Shown here in pieces: positions 55,270-62,968 of a stretch of 64,000 nucleotides of DNA. Numbering within the stretch: position 1 is the first letter of the stretch; each line of letters begins with the position of its first letter. The stretch is taken from NCBI RefSeq assembly GCF_004331645.1, contig NZ_SJSK01000003.1, positions 434,301 to 498,300 on the forward strand, given 5' to 3'. A program made the position numbers and the translations under genes. The stretch is from Pedobacter frigiditerrae (lineage in GTDB: Bacteria > Bacteroidota > Bacteroidia > Sphingobacteriales > Sphingobacteriaceae). The notes under the pieces were generated by a model that did no database searches, was not told the origin of the DNA, and was given only the letters and a program-made list of their open reading frames with translations.

Positions 55270-55378
55270 TACTTATCTTTCTCTTTTAAAGAGTAGGAAT
55301 TAGCACCTTTTTACTTCAGATTTGTATCAGGTTGCTAAGACGTTATCGGGCCTATCCCTCAGTCTTTCTTTATAAGTA
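55270..55378 (-). ncRNA. SAM-I (S-box) riboswitch
   Basis: Read on the minus strand, the conserved S-box core is clear: P1 TACTTAT (55378-55372) with ATAAGTA (55276-55270); GAGGGATAGGCCCGATAACG, in which the loop GGCC can form the pseudoknot; TAGCAACC; then GGTGCTAATTCCTAC; then a CTCTT/AAGAG P4 helix and AAAGATAAG. P2 is closed by AGAC/GTCT. The first gene downstream is the TlpA-like protein starting at 55171. SAM binding would be expected to lower its expression. Confidence 0.95.
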
Positions 55379-55587
55379 ATTTTAGTCAAGAACTTTTGTC
55401 TTGAGGCAAAGATAAATAAAGTCTATTAAAATTATAGACTTTATTTTCAAATGATAGAATAATGACAATTAATGTTATAAAAACTGAATGAATTATTGGG
55501 GAAATGGGAATTTTATTAAAGTAAAAACCAAGAAATAGAAACCTGTAAATAAGTTAATTACGAAACCGAAATAAAGTATAGCTTGTA
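55379..55587. other. AT-rich gap upstream of the riboswitch
   Basis: No gene seen. The promoter for the riboswitch transcript must lie here; TTTATTTATCTTTG occurs on the minus strand near 55406-55420, whose TATCTTTG is a -7-like box about 30 nt before the aptamer. The other end abuts the stop of the membrane regulator gene. Confidence 0.4.
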
Positions 55588-56448
55588 TTAATTCTTTATT
55601 TCTAGTTTATATCCTCTACTATGAATGTTTTTCAATTGAATAGATAAATCGGCTTCTAATTTTCGTCTCAATTTAGAAATAAACACATCTAAACTTCTAC
55701 CAACAATTACACCTTCATCTTCCCATATTTCTTTTTGGAGCCTACTCCTATCAACAACTACATTCTGTTCATTCCCCAATATCCATAATAACTTAGTCTC
55801 TTTAACAGTAAGTTTTGTAATCGTTTCGGCAAAAGTCAACTTACGGTTTTCAAAGTCAAAAAATGTACGTCCAATCTTCAATTGTTCATTAACAACATTA
55901 TTTTCAATTTGTATTTTCTTTTTGCCTTTGGCACTAGTAAACAACAGCCCCACAATAGCAAGAAATGGAATTCCGCCAATTAAATATCCTTTTTGTATAG
56001 GTGTTAAACCAGTATTTTGAAATTTGATTTCAATTAAATAGCATCCCTTTGGCTGTGTTCTTCCTGTACATGCAATAACATCGTCTTTTATGTTTCCAGC
56101 CATGGCATAACCGAAAACAATGTCTAAGCCTGTACAGTTGCGTACATTTACAATATATCCATTAGAAAGCTGGTCTTTAGTGAGCGTATTTTTCACAATC
56201 TTTATCAATGAATCTGCCTCAAAGGTAAGCTCATTTTCAAATCTAATCTGATATTCATTAGTTGCTATTTTTTTCACAGGCATTACCCTCGATGTGCTGT
56301 CTCCAGCACGTAAAAGCAACTCATGTCCTATTTTCCTTAGCAAGATTTGTTGTTTAGCTAATTCAAAATCCTCGTTAGTGCTTAAGTTAAAAGCAACACA
56401 AACCATAGCTGCACTTAAAAGTAAAGTAAACCCAAAAAGATATTTCAT
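55588..56448 (-). CDS. Membrane-bound winged-helix transcription regulator with periplasmic domain
   Basis: A 286-residue one-component regulator. An N-terminal hydrophobic anchor (about 2-20), a periplasmic domain of about 130 residues, a membrane segment (IGGIPFLAIVGLLF, about 157-171) and a C-terminal OmpR/PhoB-type winged helix (about 185-286, FDFENRKLTF, LTVKETKLLWIL, GRSLDVFISKLRRKL, IHSRGYKLE) are seen. The DNA-binding part is cytosolic, so the topology mirrors CadC/ToxR but reversed. The periplasmic domain has three Cys (105, 127, 136 from the chosen ATG at 56448), in NCTG and ACTGRTQPKGC, which might sense redox state. It is divergent from YceI. Confidence 0.85.
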   Translation of the reverse strand: MKYLFGFTLLLSAAMVCVAFNLSTNEDFELAKQQILLRKIGHELLLRAGDSTSRVMPVKKIATNEYQIRFENELTFEADSLIKIVKNTLTKDQLSNGYIVNVRNCTGLDIVFGYAMAGNIKDDVIACTGRTQPKGCYLIEIKFQNTGLTPIQKGYLIGGIPFLAIVGLLFTSAKGKKKIQIENNVVNEQLKIGRTFFDFENRKLTFAETITKLTVKETKLLWILGNEQNVVVDRSRLQKEIWEDEGVIVGRSLDVFISKLRRKLEADLSIQLKNIHSRGYKLEIKN

Positions 56449-56585
56449 TTTTGAATATGAACGTATTTGTCGAAATATCATACCGTTTGCCTAATTTTTT
56501 ACAAAGTTTACATTTTAATTTACAATAACTATTCCTGCAAATTTATCATTGGTAGCTAGGTTTACAGTTTTAAACCCATAAACTC

Positions 56586-57185
56586 ATGATTAATAAAATT
56601 ACAATTATTCTGCTATTGTTCAGCCTTTCATTTTCGGCAACAGCACAAAAAAGTTATTCTTTAGACATTAAAAAAAGTAAAATCTCATGGAAAATAGAAA
56701 CGGTGGGAAAACACAACGGACAGATTCTATTCAGTTGGGGTAAATTAGATTATTCCCCCAAAGGCGAACCTACAGCAGCCAGTTTCATCATGGACATGAA
56801 TAAAATGACGAGCTTGGACCGTCCAACAGAAAAAGGCAGAGCAGAAATTGACACAGAATTGCGTTCACCTGGCTTTTTTGATGTTGCTGTTTATCCAACC
56901 GCCACCATGATTGTTAAACAAATCCTTAAAACACCAACTCCAAATGTTTTTCGGGTAACCGGCGATCTAACCATTAAGGGAATAACCCATCGTATCGAAT
57001 TTAATGCAGCTATCGTAAAAAAAGGAGAGTTAATAACTGCTAAAGCTAATTTTAACATTGCCCGCAAAAAATGGAACATAGATTTTAAAGAAAAACCAAA
57101 TGATTGGGATTTTACAGCTGCCATCAAAAACAAAATGATAGATGATGATATCCAAATCTCTTTAGATTTAACTTTTGGAAAATAA
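56586..57185 (+). CDS. YceI family periplasmic lipid-binding protein
   Basis: A 199-residue exported protein with signal peptide ending SATAQ. The lipocalin-like YceI barrel is shown by YSLDIKKSKISWKIETVGKH, DTELRSPGFFDVAVYPTATM and FRVTGDLTIKGITHRIEFNA. YceI proteins bind polyisoprenoids or other apolar molecules in the periplasm and are often stress induced. The gene is divergent from the membrane regulator (137 nt between starts), which is its likely controller. The region downstream is filled with intergenic repeats. Confidence 0.93.
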   Translation: MINKITIILLLFSLSFSATAQKSYSLDIKKSKISWKIETVGKHNGQILFSWGKLDYSPKGEPTAASFIMDMNKMTSLDRPTEKGRAEIDTELRSPGFFDVAVYPTATMIVKQILKTPTPNVFRVTGDLTIKGITHRIEFNAAIVKKGELITAKANFNIARKKWNIDFKEKPNDWDFTAAIKNKMIDDDIQISLDLTFGK

Positions 57186-57280
57186 CAATGTGCGTACCTT
57201 GGTTGGTGGCTCACCAACCAATGGGATTTTAAGCTTTTAAAGGTTTTTTGAAAAGCAAAAGCTATTTTCCATTTTTACGT

Positions 57281-57370
57281 CAGTCCCGCTTTTTGCTTTA
57301 GTCCCTGCCTACCGCAGGCAGGTTTTGCTTTCAGCTCAAGTGCTATCGCTCCAATCGGGTTTATTAAATG
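57281..57370 (-). repeat. Dispersed intergenic repeat, copy 6 (minus orientation)
   Basis: Minus strand: TTTAATAAACCCGATTGGAG, CGATAGC, then an internal CCTGCCT/AGGCAGG palindrome, then GGGACTAAAGCAAAAAGCGG and GACTG. Best match to the consensus of the family. Confidence 0.75.
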
Positions 57371-57427
57371 CAGCTTTGTGCTACTATGAGGGGTTTTCCT
57401 TGCAGATGCCAAGAACCACCAACTTTG

Positions 57428-57503
57428 TTAAATAAACCTTATTGGAACGAACACTTAGGGTGAACCATTTCGGTTACCCGATTAAAGTGGAAAGAAGGAC
57501 TGC
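57428..57503 (+). repeat. Dispersed intergenic repeat, copy 5
   Basis: TTAAATAAACCTTATTGGAA, CGAACACTTAGGG, CCCGATTAAAG and GAAGGACTGC. Starts 57 bp from the minus-strand copy 6, forming an inverted pair. Confidence 0.75.
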
Positions 57504-57602
57504 AGTACCTATGGAAACAGCTACCGCTAATTTTCACAAAAACCTTATTTAATTATTGACTAACAAATCATTTAAATTATTTCCGAATATTTATATTTGA
57601 AA

Positions 57603-58502
57603 ATGATTTCAACTCCATTAAAGCATCCCATTTTTACGCTCGTTATTTGTTTATTAATATCAATTTTTACCTTCAAAACTGTTGCTCAAACCATTGCAGA
57701 ACCAAAGGATACACCTGCTGAATGGTCAAAACCTTATGCACCCTTTCGCATTGTTGGCAACTTGTACCATGTAGGCACTTATGATTTAGCTTGTTATTTA
57801 ATCGTTACTGAGAAAGGAAATATTTTAATCAATACTGGCCTAGCAAATTCTGAGCAACTCATAAGCAACAATATTAAAGCGCTAGGATTTAAGCTTACTG
57901 ACACCAAAATTTTATTAACTACACAAGCCCATTATGACCACATGGGTGCTATGGCAGCCTTAAAAAAAGCAACCAGAGCCAAAGTATTAGTCAATGCAAA
58001 TGATGCGCAAGTAATGAAAGATGGCGGAAGCTCTGATTATGCATTAGGAAATGGCGTAAAAACTTATCTTCCTTTAAAACCAGATGCACTATTGCATGAC
58101 AAAGCGGTAATTAAGTTAGGAAGTACTAAATTGGTCATGTTAGACCATCCTGGACATACCAAAGGTTCTTGCAGTTACCTATTAGAAGTAAAAGATAAAA
58201 CTAAAACATATAAAGTGTTGATTGCCAATATGCCAACCATCGTAACAGATAAGAAGTTTCATGAAGTGGATGCTTATCCAAACATTGAGAAAGATTATGC
58301 TCGCACTTTGAAAGCAATGAAAGCTTTATCGTTTGATATTTGGTTAGCGTCTCATGCAAGCCAATTTAACTTACATCAAAAGCATAAACCTACAGATAGC
58401 TATAACCCAACTGCTTTTATGGATAAAAAAGGATACGATAAGGCACTGGCAGATTTACAATTAGCTTTTGATAAAAAGATTGCTGTAAAATCTAGCAATT
58501 AA
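57603..58502 (+). CDS. Subclass B3 metallo-beta-lactamase (GOB/PEDO-like)
   Basis: A 299-residue periplasmic zinc beta-lactamase. The signal peptide ends KTVAQ. The usual HxHxDH is TQAHYDH here, with Gln in place of the first His, as in GOB enzymes; further ligand positions are in DHPGHTKGS and LASHASQFNLHQKH. The SANMP position has Met (IANMPTIV) in place of the Ser/Cys of other B3 enzymes, again as in GOB. Known Pedobacter enzymes of this class (PEDO type) hydrolyse carbapenems. I use the ATG at 57603; an in-frame TTG at 57597 overlaps the -7-like box. Substrate range is not predictable by eye. Confidence 0.92.
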   Translation: MISTPLKHPIFTLVICLLISIFTFKTVAQTIAEPKDTPAEWSKPYAPFRIVGNLYHVGTYDLACYLIVTEKGNILINTGLANSEQLISNNIKALGFKLTDTKILLTTQAHYDHMGAMAALKKATRAKVLVNANDAQVMKDGGSSDYALGNGVKTYLPLKPDALLHDKAVIKLGSTKLVMLDHPGHTKGSCSYLLEVKDKTKTYKVLIANMPTIVTDKKFHEVDAYPNIEKDYARTLKAMKALSFDIWLASHASQFNLHQKHKPTDSYNPTAFMDKKGYDKALADLQLAFDKKIAVKSSN

Positions 58503-58526
58503 CTTTTTTACCATCTAAAACATTCC

Positions 58527-58542
58527 TGCCTGCCGGCAGGCA
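58527..58542. repeat. Perfect palindrome TGCCTGCCGGCAGGCA
   Basis: A 16-bp perfect GC-rich palindrome 24 nt after the beta-lactamase stop, of the same family as CCTGCCTACCGCAGGCAGG at 57304-57322. Common between genes in Bacteroidota. Confidence 0.7.
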
Positions 58543-58604
58543 AGTTAGAGAATCTAAGATTTACCACCAAAGAAACCTAAGAAAACCAAAGGTTACTTAT
58601 ATGC

Positions 58605-58637
58605 AAAAACCAGCTAATAAATCTTAGCTGGTTTTTT
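58605..58637. terminator. Terminator of the beta-lactamase gene (bidirectional)
   Basis: Stem AAAAACCAGCTAA (58605-58617) / TTAGCTGGTTTTT (58624-58636) followed by TGTGC, with A- and T-rich flanks that also suit the convergent minus-strand gene. Confidence 0.9.
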
Positions 58638-58688
58638 GTGCATGTTATCTTTCCTACTTTCGGACTTTACCGACTTTCCGACTCTCCT

Positions 58689-59933
58689 CTATTTAAACCC
58701 AAATATCAATGGGAATATAAAGGTTACAATAATGGTCCATATAAAATAAATAGGCAAATAAGAAGCTATCGTTTTACCTACATCATCAATCTCTACTTTT
58801 TTAGCAAGCACTTTAAACAACTTAGTTGTAACTAATAACAGGTTAATCAATATCAAAACATTACTTCCTAAAACAGCTGCCCTATTTGGTGTTATACCCA
58901 TTTCGGCAATGCGGAACACAATTGCAGAAAGTGCAACTCCATTAACTATAACAGTTACCGTTGCCAGTAATAAAAGTATCCATACAGCTGTTGTATTTTT
59001 TGTTGCTTTAGCCGTTTCTACTATCGAAAAGAAGATGATTGCCAATACGCCAATTAACAAGGCATTAAAAATGAGTAAAAACTCTCTATCGTTATACGGG
59101 TTTTTACCAGCGTAAACTATGGCAATTAGATACACTACCAACATTACCAATACCAAGGGGCTGAAAATTTTGGCAATTACTGGCGAAACTTTACCAACCA
59201 ATTGCGGATTAGTTTGAACAAGATAAGTGCCTACCATTGGTGCTGCTGAAATCCCAAAAACTCCTACATATTGGAAATAAGTATCTGCGATTTCAAGACC
59301 AATCAGTCCAAAAAGATTTACTGTAATAGCAGACATGATACCACCGGCAATTAAAATGAGGGTGGTCATTACAACCAAATCGCCATTATATTTTAAAAAG
59401 GCAAGTCGTTGTTGTTTATCGTTAGTCTGCTCACCAACAAAAGCAATCCCTAATATTGACCATAAAAATAAACCTAAGTGAATACATGATAAAATTAAGG
59501 TATCACTTTGTTTAACATTGGGAAGGCTATTGATAAAAATTAGCCCTATTAACGTTGTAACAGCAATAAAAGCAATTTTAGCAACCGATAGCTTATTTTT
59601 CCAAGCAAAGAAAATCGTTAACATTGGGAAAACGATAAAACCAATATTCCTTGGATAGAAATAATCCTCATTGATATTAAAAATAGCAGGAAGCTTTGCC
59701 ACAAGTCCGGCAATAAGCGATGCCACAACCACATATAACAACTCACTGCGAGAACCCCAGTTTAATTCAGGGCTTTCATAATGCAATCTTTCTTTCCAAC
59801 AATCGGCAATAGCATTTCCTTTAAACTCAGTATACAATACATCAAAAGATCTTTTAAAACGAACCTTATTGTTCCTGTACAAAGCTTCAAGTTCGGTAGG
59901 GTTGTTAAGGTGATTGCGTATTTCGTTTTCCAT
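58689..59933 (-). CDS. DUF4153-like polytopic membrane protein
   Basis: A 414-residue inner membrane protein with about ten hydrophobic segments after a 60-residue soluble N-terminus (NNPTELEALYRNNKVRFKRSFDVLY). Pairs such as AFVGEQTNDKQQRLAFLKYNGDLVVMTTLILIAGG and GKVSPVIAKIFSPLVLVMLVVYLIAIVYAGKNPYNDREFLLIFNALL resemble DUF4153 family proteins. The role is unknown. It follows the 111-residue membrane protein after 39 nt, and the two are probably co-transcribed from the site C promoter. Confidence 0.8.
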   Translation of the reverse strand: MENEIRNHLNNPTELEALYRNNKVRFKRSFDVLYTEFKGNAIADCWKERLHYESPELNWGSRSELLYVVVASLIAGLVAKLPAIFNINEDYFYPRNIGFIVFPMLTIFFAWKNKLSVAKIAFIAVTTLIGLIFINSLPNVKQSDTLILSCIHLGLFLWSILGIAFVGEQTNDKQQRLAFLKYNGDLVVMTTLILIAGGIMSAITVNLFGLIGLEIADTYFQYVGVFGISAAPMVGTYLVQTNPQLVGKVSPVIAKIFSPLVLVMLVVYLIAIVYAGKNPYNDREFLLIFNALLIGVLAIIFFSIVETAKATKNTTAVWILLLLATVTVIVNGVALSAIVFRIAEMGITPNRAAVLGSNVLILINLLLVTTKLFKVLAKKVEIDDVGKTIASYLPIYFIWTIIVTFIFPLIFGFK

Positions 59934-59972
59934 GATTTTAAAATTGAATTAAGATAATCTAAATTATAAAGA

Positions 59973-60308
59973 TTAGTTCCATATGGTGCCAGCAAAACCT
60001 AATACTGTACCCATCCATAAACCGATGATAAATATGACAAAGCTTAACAAGATACCAAAAATCTTTTTCCAAGTTCCATGGTTAGTAAGTGAATCAATAT
60101 AGTAATTAACCGCACCACCTGTTGCACCAGCTAATGGTAAAACAATTAAAGGTCTAATCATCCAGAATTTCCCCCAAGCTGGATCAGGATTTTTTGTAGC
60201 ATATAGTAATAGAGAAACCACTGCTAAGCCTATTACCCCTCCTATTAACATTCTTGTAAGTAGTTGAGGCGTAAAGGTAAATTTTGTTAAGTTGTTTTGA
60301 TTTGTCAT
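59973..60308 (-). CDS. Small membrane protein of unknown function
   Basis: A 111-residue protein with three hydrophobic stretches (about 19-36, 51-68 and 82-106) and a short polar N-terminus (TNQNNLTKFTFTPQLLTR). The Gly/Ala-rich LIVLPLAGATGGAVNYYIDSLTNHG is a distinctive element. Database labels for proteins like this sometimes mention KefB, which the sequence does not support. It leads a two-gene unit with the DUF4153-like gene under the TACTTTG-N5-CAAAGTG operator at 60380. Confidence 0.75.
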   Translation of the reverse strand: MTNQNNLTKFTFTPQLLTRMLIGGVIGLAVVSLLLYATKNPDPAWGKFWMIRPLIVLPLAGATGGAVNYYIDSLTNHGTWKKIFGILLSFVIFIIGLWMGTVLGFAGTIWN

Positions 60309-60362
60309 GACAGTGGTGTTTTAAATATTTTGTGTTTTAGTATGTTTTCTAATTTAACACCA

Positions 60363-60397
60363 CAAAGATAAGATAAAACACTTTGAATTTCAAAGTA
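60363..60397 (-). promoter_or_regulatory. Promoter-operator, TACTTTG-N5-CAAAGTG site C
   Basis: Minus strand: TACTTTGAAATTCAAAGTG (60397-60379), then after 20 nt from TTTG a -7 box TATCTTTG (60370-60363), 54 nt before the ATG at 60308. Same element as sites A (45530) and B (49711). Confidence 0.7.
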
Positions 60398-60564
60398 CTT
60401 TATTAAAATAATTTATAATTACTAATAATTTGTTATTCAATGGGTAATGAAATCACCTAAGCCGTATATTGCCCACTAATAAAAAGCATGAAAAAGAATG
60501 CTGAAACCTTTCCATCATTGGTAGATACAAAGGTTTTTATCGAGATAAAGGAAAGCTATAGCTA

Positions 60565-61857
60565 CTAACCGAACCTATCAGCCTTGTAAATGCCAACTCC
60601 AACAGACAACTTACTTCCAACAGCTAATTCCGCAACCAACTTGCCCGTTGCCGGTGCTAAGCTAACGCCCATCATTCCGTGACCGCCAGCAATAATTAAG
60701 TTTTTCAGTTTCTGAGTAAAACCGATATAAGGCAGGCCATCAGGCGAACAAGGCCTAAAACCATACCAAATTTTATCAATTTGAGGAATTGGAACCTGAT
60801 AATCTGGATAATAATTTGGAATTGAATTAACGATACCTTCTACCCTGTTCATGTTCGTTTTATCATTCATTGGCGCAATTTCCATCGTACCTCCAAAACG
60901 AATCTGACCATTCATCGGCGTTACTGCAACTCTCGCTTCTAATAATAAAGACGGGTGATGAATCTGATGCCCATTTGGCTCTACCATAAAGGAATAACCC
61001 TTTCCTGGCATAATCGGAATATTTAAATCGGCTTTTTTGGCCAATTCAGGCAACCAAGAACCACCTGTCATGATTACTAAATCTGGTGTGTATGTTTCAT
61101 TTGTGGTTTTAATGGCCGTTATTTTCCCTGCGTTTGTTTCAAAACCTGTTACTTGGCAATTGGTGATCATCTCTACGCCGTATTTCTTCAAATAAGCAAC
61201 CAATTGCTGTACTAAATCGCTTGGCGATAAATGCGCATCGCACCTGTAATGCACCGAACCTAAAATATCCAATGCTGTATCTGGCTCTAAGGCTTGGGTT
61301 TGTGCTGCTGTTAAAGGTTCTACGTCTAATCCTAAACTTTGCGCCTTTTTAGCTAAATGGATTTCTTCCTCGCCAGTAGCCTGACTTTTGTACAACATCA
61401 AAATCCCTTTTTTCTCCAGACCAAAATCTAATTCAGGTTCTTTGGCCAAATCATCATACAGTTGTTTACTTAGTAAATGTAAATCTCTTAAAGGTTCTGC
61501 AGATTTATCTACGTGACTTTGATTGGAATATTTCCAGAACTTCAAACCCCAAGAAATTAATGCAGGATTTAAAGATGGCTTCACATAAAAGGGACTTTTG
61601 CTATCGAACATCCATTTAATGCCCTTACTTATCATTCCCGGTGCAGCTAATGGCACAAAGTGACTAGGTACAATCATTCCGGCATTACCAGAAGAACAAT
61701 TATTAATTAAATCGCCCTGCTCTAATAAAGTAACTTTAAACCCTTCTTTTAACAGATAATAAGCCGAGCAAAGCCCGATGATACCTGCGCCTATGATGGT
61801 GATGTTGCCCTTATTAGTGGAAGAGGTAATAGGTAAAATGGAAGATGGATTAGTCAT
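60565..61857 (-). CDS. FAD-dependent D-amino acid dehydrogenase, probably D-hydroxyproline dehydrogenase
   Basis: A 430-residue DAO/DadA-type flavoenzyme. The N-terminal Rossmann fold is ITIIGAGIIGLCSAYYLLKEGF with EQGD, and the C-terminal FAD loop is GGHGMMGVSLAPATGKLVAEL. It is transcribed after a 4-hydroxyproline epimerase and an aldehyde dehydrogenase. In the known trans-4-hydroxy-L-proline pathway the epimerase makes cis-4-hydroxy-D-proline, which an FAD enzyme oxidises to pyrroline-4-hydroxy-2-carboxylate. That substrate is inferred from context. Electrons probably go to the respiratory chain. A 112-bp gap containing a hairpin repeat separates it from the epimerase. Confidence 0.9.
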   Translation of the reverse strand: MTNPSSILPITSSTNKGNITIIGAGIIGLCSAYYLLKEGFKVTLLEQGDLINNCSSGNAGMIVPSHFVPLAAPGMISKGIKWMFDSKSPFYVKPSLNPALISWGLKFWKYSNQSHVDKSAEPLRDLHLLSKQLYDDLAKEPELDFGLEKKGILMLYKSQATGEEEIHLAKKAQSLGLDVEPLTAAQTQALEPDTALDILGSVHYRCDAHLSPSDLVQQLVAYLKKYGVEMITNCQVTGFETNAGKITAIKTTNETYTPDLVIMTGGSWLPELAKKADLNIPIMPGKGYSFMVEPNGHQIHHPSLLLEARVAVTPMNGQIRFGGTMEIAPMNDKTNMNRVEGIVNSIPNYYPDYQVPIPQIDKIWYGFRPCSPDGLPYIGFTQKLKNLIIAGGHGMMGVSLAPATGKLVAELAVGSKLSVGVGIYKADRFG

Positions 61858-61937
61858 AATGGGAAATAGGAAAAAAAATTAAGACATTCTTTGCTGCGCT
61901 CTAAATGACAAATTTCTATTTATCAGACTTTACAGCT

Positions 61938-61968
61938 CCCTCTCCTTTAGGAGAGGGTTGGGGTGAGG
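61938..61968 (+). repeat. CCCTCTCC/GGAGAGGG hairpin repeat
   Basis: CCCTCTCC (61938-61945), loop TTTA, GGAGAGGG (61950-61957), then TTGGGGTGAGG, a widespread intergenic repeat. It lies inside the operon between epimerase stop (61970) and FAD enzyme start (61857) and may cause partial termination or mRNA stabilisation. Confidence 0.7.
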
Positions 61969-61969
61969 T

Positions 61970-62968
61970 TTATATTACCTGAAACCCATGCGCATAAGGA
62001 TCATCATCATCTATAAAAATGGTATTGTAACCTGTTACTTTTGCCCAACCTTCAATGCCAGGTACAATTGCAGGTTTACCGTTAATAGTTGTTTCTTCTT
62101 CTATAGTGCCAATAAATTGAGAACCGATAATACTTTCGTGAATAAATTTATCGCCTTTTTTGAGCTTTCCTTTTGCAAACCATTGCGCCATCCGGGCAGA
62201 TGTTCCCGTTCCGCAAGGCGAGCGGTCAATCGCTTTATCTCCATAAAAAACAGCATTTCTAGCAGTTGCTTCTGGAGAGATGGTTGCTCCAGCCCATAAA
62301 AAATGACTTAAACCATTAATATTTGAATCTTCTGGATGAACAAAAGTGTATTGCTCATTCATCAACTTACGGCAAGTTCTACTCCAACTGATTAATTGGT
62401 CGGCAGTATAATTTTCTAAGCCTTTAAAGTTTTCTTGTGGGTCTACAATGGCATAGAAATTACCACCATAGGCTACATCAACAGTTAATTTTCCTAAATC
62501 CGGACAATCTATTGTTAAACCTTCTGCAGCTAAAAACGATTTAATGTTAATCAGTTTTACCGATTTAACCTTACCGTCAATCTGTACATATTCTACCAAA
62601 ACCAATCCAGCTGGTGTTTCTAAACGCAACTTTCCGGGCACTTTTGGGATAACCAAACCTTCTTCAATGGCAATGGTAACCGTGCCAATTGTACCGTGAC
62701 CACACATGGGCAAACATCCGCTGGTTTCGATATATAAAACACCGATATCATTTTTTGGGTCTATTGGCGGATATAAAATACTGCCACTCATCATGTCATG
62801 GCCACGAGGCTCAAACATCAAACCCTTACGTATCCAATCATATTCTTTCAGGAAATGCAAACGACGTTCCATCATAGAATTTCCAATTAAGATTGGTCCA
62901 CCACCCGCAACTACCCTAACCGGATTACCGCAAGTATGTGCGTCGATGCAACTAAACGTTTTTTTCAT
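61970..62968 (-). CDS. 4-hydroxyproline 2-epimerase (proline racemase family)
   Basis: A 332-residue enzyme that interconverts trans-4-hydroxy-L-proline and cis-4-hydroxy-D-proline. Both catalytic Cys are present: Cys89 in LPMCGHGTIG and Cys252 in SPCGTGTSARM, so it is a two-base epimerase or racemase and not the Thr-type dehydratase branch. The opening CIDAHTCGNPVRVVAGG is the family N-terminus. Its start overlaps the aldehyde dehydrogenase stop by 17 nt. The neighbours (dehydrogenase and flavoenzyme) fit hydroxyproline better than proline racemisation. Confidence 0.94.
   Translation of the reverse strand: MKKTFSCIDAHTCGNPVRVVAGGGPILIGNSMMERRLHFLKEYDWIRKGLMFEPRGHDMMSGSILYPPIDPKNDIGVLYIETSGCLPMCGHGTIGTVTIAIEEGLVIPKVPGKLRLETPAGLVLVEYVQIDGKVKSVKLINIKSFLAAEGLTIDCPDLGKLTVDVAYGGNFYAIVDPQENFKGLENYTADQLISWSRTCRKLMNEQYTFVHPEDSNINGLSHFLWAGATISPEATARNAVFYGDKAIDRSPCGTGTSARMAQWFAKGKLKKGDKFIHESIIGSQFIGTIEEETTINGKPAIVPGIEGWAKVTGYNTIFIDDDDPYAHGFQVI

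Larger units (their letters stand above)
57186..57602 (+). other. Repeat-filled intergenic region between YceI and the beta-lactamase
   Basis: 417 bases without a gene. It holds two copies of the dispersed repeat facing away from each other (57281-57370 minus, 57428-57503 plus), the palindrome CCTGCCT/AGGCAGG (57304-57322), a TTGGTTGGTGGCTCACCAACCAA hairpin-like element near 57198-57221, and a -7-like TATATTTG at 57592-57599 directly before the beta-lactamase ATG. Confidence 0.6.

Noticed and set aside
59973..60308. Naming the 111-residue membrane protein a KefB potassium transporter.
   Set aside because: It is far too short and has no KefB exchanger or nucleotide-binding features.
60488..60568. 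A 26-codon ATG frame (MKKNAETFPSL...) in the gap before the FAD dehydrogenase stop.
   Set aside because: It is very short, overlaps the stop region of the FAD gene on the other strand and has no promoter or family support. It may be a remnant, but I cannot show it.
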